From an uncultured Lachnospiraceae bacterium (GTDB taxonomy: Bacteria > Bacillota > Clostridia > Lachnospirales > Lachnospiraceae), in assembly GCA_949051815.1 (NCBI GenBank), contig CARQVR010000088.1, positions 1 to 9,271 of the forward strand: DNA of 9,271 nucleotides. Direction: 5' to 3'. Positions 7,086 to 9,271 of the stretch are shown in pieces. The notes under the pieces are model-generated. The model did not search any database. It had not been told where the DNA came from and worked only from the letters and a program-made list of their open reading frames with translations. The number at the start of each line of letters is the position of its first letter. Position 1 is the first letter of the stretch. The position numbers were made by a program, and so were the translations under genes.

Positions 7086-7940
7086 ATGAAAACAGGAGTC
7101 AGTTTATTTTCGTTTACGGAAGATGCGGATTTAGATGATGTGTTTGGAAAAATAAAGGCGGCGGGATATGACGGAGCGGAACCTGTTATGAGTGAGAACG
7201 GATATCTGAATCCAGGTACAACCATCGCGCGAATTAAGGAGATAAAAAATCTGGCAGACAGCCACGGACTGGAAATACCAAGCGTGGGTGTATGGGCGCT
7301 CTGGGAAAATAATCTGGTTTCCAATGATGCCGGAATCGCAAAGAGGGCGCTGGATATCGTGAAAAAGCAGATAGAGGCAGCCCATCTGCTGGGCGCGGAC
7401 ACGATTCTGGTCGTCCCAGGCTATGTGGGATGCGACTTTGCGTCAAAGCCGGAACGGGTCAGATATGATCTGGCCTATGACAGATGCCGGAGCGCATTGC
7501 AGACCTTAGCCAGAGAAGCGGAGAAGGCCAACGTCAATATCGGCATAGAAAATGTGTGGAACCGTTTTTTATTATCGCCTCTGGAAGTGAAGCGGCTGAT
7601 CGAGGAAGTGGGATCCCCTAATGTGGGCGTTTACTTCGATGTCGGAAATATCATGTATATCGGCTATCCCGGCGACTGGATAGAAATTTTAGGTGACCAT
7701 ATCAAAAAGATCCATCTGTCCGATTACCGCACTTCCCAGTCGGGAATGGGGGCTTTTGTGGATCTGTTTGCAGGGGACGTGGACTTTAAGGAGACCGCGC
7801 ACGCTCTGCACAAAATAGGGTATGACGACTATGTGATTTTGGAAATGCTGCCAAACTACAAACAGTTTCCCGAAATATCTATCGTGTCCAACAAGACGGC
7901 AGTGGATAAGATTGTCGAATTGACCGCCTCTTTCGGATGA
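7086..7940 (+). CDS. Second sugar phosphate isomerase/epimerase-like TIM-barrel protein
   Basis: This 284-residue protein belongs to the AP-endonuclease-2-like TIM-barrel superfamily. It looks closest to the ketose 3-epimerase and L-xylulose/hexulose-phosphate epimerase branch. The four metal ligands of that branch are clear: Glu155 (GIENVWN), Asp185 (YFDVGN), His210 (IHLSDYR) and Glu253 (ILEML). Their spacing is close to that of D-tagatose 3-epimerase. The two in-frame ATGs at 7083 and 7086 both follow GGGAGG (7075-7080). I prefer 7086, which leaves five bases instead of two; the difference is one Met. The protein is clearly diverged from the first TIM-barrel protein (1489-2301), so the two probably do different steps. 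It probably ends the operon, although no terminator is visible before the next promoter. An IolE/IolI-type or keto-sugar eliminase role is possible. Family is sure, reaction unassigned. Confidence 0.85.
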   Translation: MKTGVSLFSFTEDADLDDVFGKIKAAGYDGAEPVMSENGYLNPGTTIARIKEIKNLADSHGLEIPSVGVWALWENNLVSNDAGIAKRALDIVKKQIEAAHLLGADTILVVPGYVGCDFASKPERVRYDLAYDRCRSALQTLAREAEKANVNIGIENVWNRFLLSPLEVKRLIEEVGSPNVGVYFDVGNIMYIGYPGDWIEILGDHIKKIHLSDYRTSQSGMGAFVDLFAGDVDFKETAHALHKIGYDDYVILEMLPNYKQFPEISIVSNKTAVDKIVELTASFG

Positions 7941-7965
7941 TACGATGAAAACGGACAGAGGAAAG

Positions 7966-7994
7966 TTGCTTTTTGGCAGGCCCGGTGCTATACT
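7966..7994 (+). promoter_or_regulatory. Putative sigma-A promoter of the second ROK gene
   Basis: TTGCTT (7966-7971) and TATACT (7989-7994) are separated by 17 bases, and TG at 7986-7987 makes an extended -10 (TGCTATACT). Transcription would start near 8001, about 30 bases before the GTG at 8030. The -35 matches only at TTG, but the extended -10 compensates. This would give the second regulator its own promoter, separate from the operon. Confidence 0.6.
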
Positions 7995-8016
7995 TTAGAA
8001 AATACTTTAATAAAGT
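7990..8016. promoter_or_regulatory. Direct plus inverted repeats over the start site, candidate operator
   Basis: ATACTTTA occurs twice, at 7990-7997 and 8002-8009, with a 12-base period. The second copy is part of ACTTT-AAT-AAAGT (8004-8016), a perfect 5-bp inverted repeat. The cluster covers the -10 box and the expected start point, where a repressor would block transcription. Autoregulation by the second ROK protein is the simplest reading. Confidence 0.45.
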
Positions 8017-8029
8017 GCAGGTGACGGGT

Positions 8030-9157
8030 GTGGATCAGAAGAAAATAACCAATATCGAAGTAAAGAAAAGAAACAGGAACGAGGTTTTCCGCTATATCTG
8101 TAAGCAGGAAACGGTTTCAAACCCCGAAATCTCTTATCATATGCAAATCAGTCTGCCGACAGCTACGCAGATCACGAAGGAACTGTTGGCGGAAGGGCTG
8201 CTGGAGGAGAGAGGAGAGTTACAGTCAACAGGGGGGAGACGGGCGAAAGCGTTGTCGGCAGTAGTCAACGCCAGACTGGCGGTGGGACTGGACATAACCA
8301 AAAATCACATGACCATGGCGCTCACCAACATTGCTGGAGAAATCCTCAAATATGAGCGCATCTCCAAACCATATGTTTCCGGAGAGGCGTATTATCAACA
8401 GGCCGGTGAAAGACTGGAGCTTTTTTTAGAGGAAAGCGGCGTTGACAGGGAAAAGATTCTGGGAGTGGGGATATCCTTTCCGGGGATAATTGATGTGGAG
8501 CGGGATATGATAGCTTATTCCCATGTATTGGGGGTAGAAGAGGTGCCTCTTGCCGATGTAAGCGCTTTCTTTTCTTATCCGTGTTATTTCATCAATGACG
8601 CCAACGCGGGGGCATATGCGGAAGGGTTTCATCACGATGGGGCGGTGCATTTTTTCTATCTTTCTTTAAGCAACACGGTGGGCGGCGCGATTTTTAACGG
8701 AAATGAGCTGATACAGGGCAGGAATTTCCGCTGCGGCGAAGTGGGGCATATGACCATTGTCATGGACGGGGAAAAGTGTTACTGCAATAAGAGAGGATGT
8801 CTGGATGCTTACTGCGCGGCATGGCATTTATCCGATGCGGCGGACGGGAAGCTGGAGCGTTTTTTTCTCCTGCTGGATCAGGGGGATGCAGAGGCGGCAA
8901 AGATCTGGGATTCGTATACGGATTATCTGGCAATCGCAGTCAATAATATTCATATGCTTCTGGACTGTGATATTGTCCTGGGCGGCTATGTGGGAAGCTG
9001 TATGGGCGCGCATTTGCAGGAACTGTGGGATAAAGTGGCCGCGCGCAATACCTTTGGGGAGAAGGAGCCTTTTGTGAGAGTGTGCAATTATAAAGTGGCG
9101 GCGGCAGCGCTCGGGGCAGCGATGAAGGTGATCGAAGCTTTTGTCAGTCAGATATAA
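8030..9157 (+). CDS. Second ROK-family transcriptional regulator
   Basis: With a start at GTG 8030 this is a 375-residue ROK repressor-type protein. The winged helix-turn-helix spans about residues 12-60 (helix-turn-helix near 31-51), followed by TGGRRAKAL. The kinase-like N-lobe lacks the GGT phosphate motif and reads GLDITKNH (86-93). NDAN is intact at 189-192 and GEVGH at 236-240, giving a more canonical sugar pocket than the first ROK. The zinc motif is altered: Cys250, Cys252 and Cys257 are kept, but C-x-C-G reads C-x-C-N and the final Glu is Asp259. The longest frame starts at a TTG (7973) inside the promoter spacer, so it cannot be translated from the proposed start of transcription. 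GTG 8030 has AGGTGA (8019-8024) five bases upstream. GTG 8015 and 8021 are alternatives. It probably senses a sugar or pathway intermediate and represses itself or the neighbouring operon. Confidence 0.85.
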   Translation: MDQKKITNIEVKKRNRNEVFRYICKQETVSNPEISYHMQISLPTATQITKELLAEGLLEERGELQSTGGRRAKALSAVVNARLAVGLDITKNHMTMALTNIAGEILKYERISKPYVSGEAYYQQAGERLELFLEESGVDREKILGVGISFPGIIDVERDMIAYSHVLGVEEVPLADVSAFFSYPCYFINDANAGAYAEGFHHDGAVHFFYLSLSNTVGGAIFNGNELIQGRNFRCGEVGHMTIVMDGEKCYCNKRGCLDAYCAAWHLSDAADGKLERFFLLLDQGDAEAAKIWDSYTDYLAIAVNNIHMLLDCDIVLGGYVGSCMGAHLQELWDKVAARNTFGEKEPFVRVCNYKVAAAALGAAMKVIEAFVSQI

Positions 9158-9192
9158 AATAAGTTCTGTGCCTGAGTGGAAAGGTGATGAGA

Positions 9193-9223
9193 GGAAGTTT
9201 CAGAGATGGGACTTCCTTTTTTT
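9193..9223 (+). terminator. Rho-independent terminator after the second ROK gene
   Basis: GGAAGTTTC (9193-9201) pairs with GGGACTTCC (9208-9216), with two T-G pairs, around a six-base loop. Seven T follow at 9217-9223. It lies 35 bases after the ROK stop and ends the locus. Confidence 0.85.
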
Positions 9224-9228
9224 GGTTT

Positions 9229-9271
9229 GCGCGCCATGGGCACGCTCTAGCGGGTGCAAGTCCCGAACATG
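9229..9271 (+). mobile_element. 5' end of a group II intron (truncated by window edge)
   Basis: The last ~43 bases look like the start of domain I of a bacterial group II intron. GCGCGCC (9229-9235) can pair with GGCACGC (9239-9245) with one mismatch around a short loop, followed by the CGC-TCTA-GCG stem and the hairpin GGGTGCAAGTCCC. The sequence GGGUGCAAGUCCC just after a 5'-terminal GC-rich hairpin is, from memory, a hallmark of the group-II-D1D4 RNA families. The exact 5' boundary is uncertain: GUGYG is usual, and here GCGCG (9229) or TTGCG (9227) could be the start. The reverse transcriptase ORF and 3' end lie outside the window. Insertion just after a terminator T-run is a known preference of some bacterial introns. 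Confidence 0.62.

Noticed and set aside
7945..7998. 17-codon open frame (MKTDRGKLL...) in the gap before the second ROK gene
   Set aside because: It has no ribosome site and runs through the promoter elements; it is probably chance.
1..9271. CRISPR array, tRNA or rRNA genes, phage or defence genes
   Set aside because: No regularly spaced repeats, tRNA-like or rRNA-like sequence, and no defence-type domains seen on either strand; apart from the intron end this is a metabolic locus.

Overview
The window looks like chromosomal DNA from a Gram-positive anaerobe of the Clostridia, most likely a Lachnospiraceae-type gut bacterium. The reasons are strong AGGAGG ribosome binding sites, moderate GC content, a Gram-positive style lipoprotein sugar-binding protein, ROK-type repressors, and gene content typical of that group. 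The assignment is by general resemblance only. All eight genes lie on the + strand.

Layout. Positions 1-259 hold no recognisable gene; they carry an AT-rich promoter and operator region. Next come, in order: a ROK-family regulator (260-1459); a TIM-barrel sugar (phosphate) isomerase/epimerase (1489-2301); a lipoprotein sugar-binding protein (2357-3457); a double-domain sugar ABC ATPase (3540-5066); its membrane permease (5056-6003); a Gfo/Idh/MocA NAD(P)-dependent dehydrogenase (6018-7025); a second TIM-barrel isomerase/epimerase (7086-7940); and a second ROK-family regulator (8030-9157) with its own promoter and candidate operator. A factor-independent terminator follows at 9193-9223. Five bases after its T-run the sequence turns into what looks like the first ~43 nt of a group II intron, cut off by the window edge.

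How it fits together. This is a self-contained locus for uptake and conversion of a sugar, cyclitol or glycoside. The binding protein, ATPase and permease form a CUT2-type (ribose/galactose/inositol class) importer, which does not phosphorylate its cargo. The dehydrogenase and the two TIM-barrel proteins would then oxidise and isomerise, epimerise or eliminate the imported compound. No kinase, aldolase or glycosidase is present, so downstream steps must be encoded elsewhere. The substrate cannot be read from the sequence. Candidates are an inositol, a rare ketose, or a glycoside handled by 3-keto chemistry.

Regulation. The two ROK proteins bracket the locus. Both keep the C-terminal zinc site in whole or modified form but have lost the N-lobe ATP-phosphate motif, so they read as repressors and not sugar kinases. 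Short inverted repeats sit over both putative promoters. A strong hairpin without a U-tract lies between the binding-protein gene and the ATPase gene, which would suit higher expression of the binding protein. Several starts given here are shorter than the longest open frame, because the longer forms lack a ribosome binding site.
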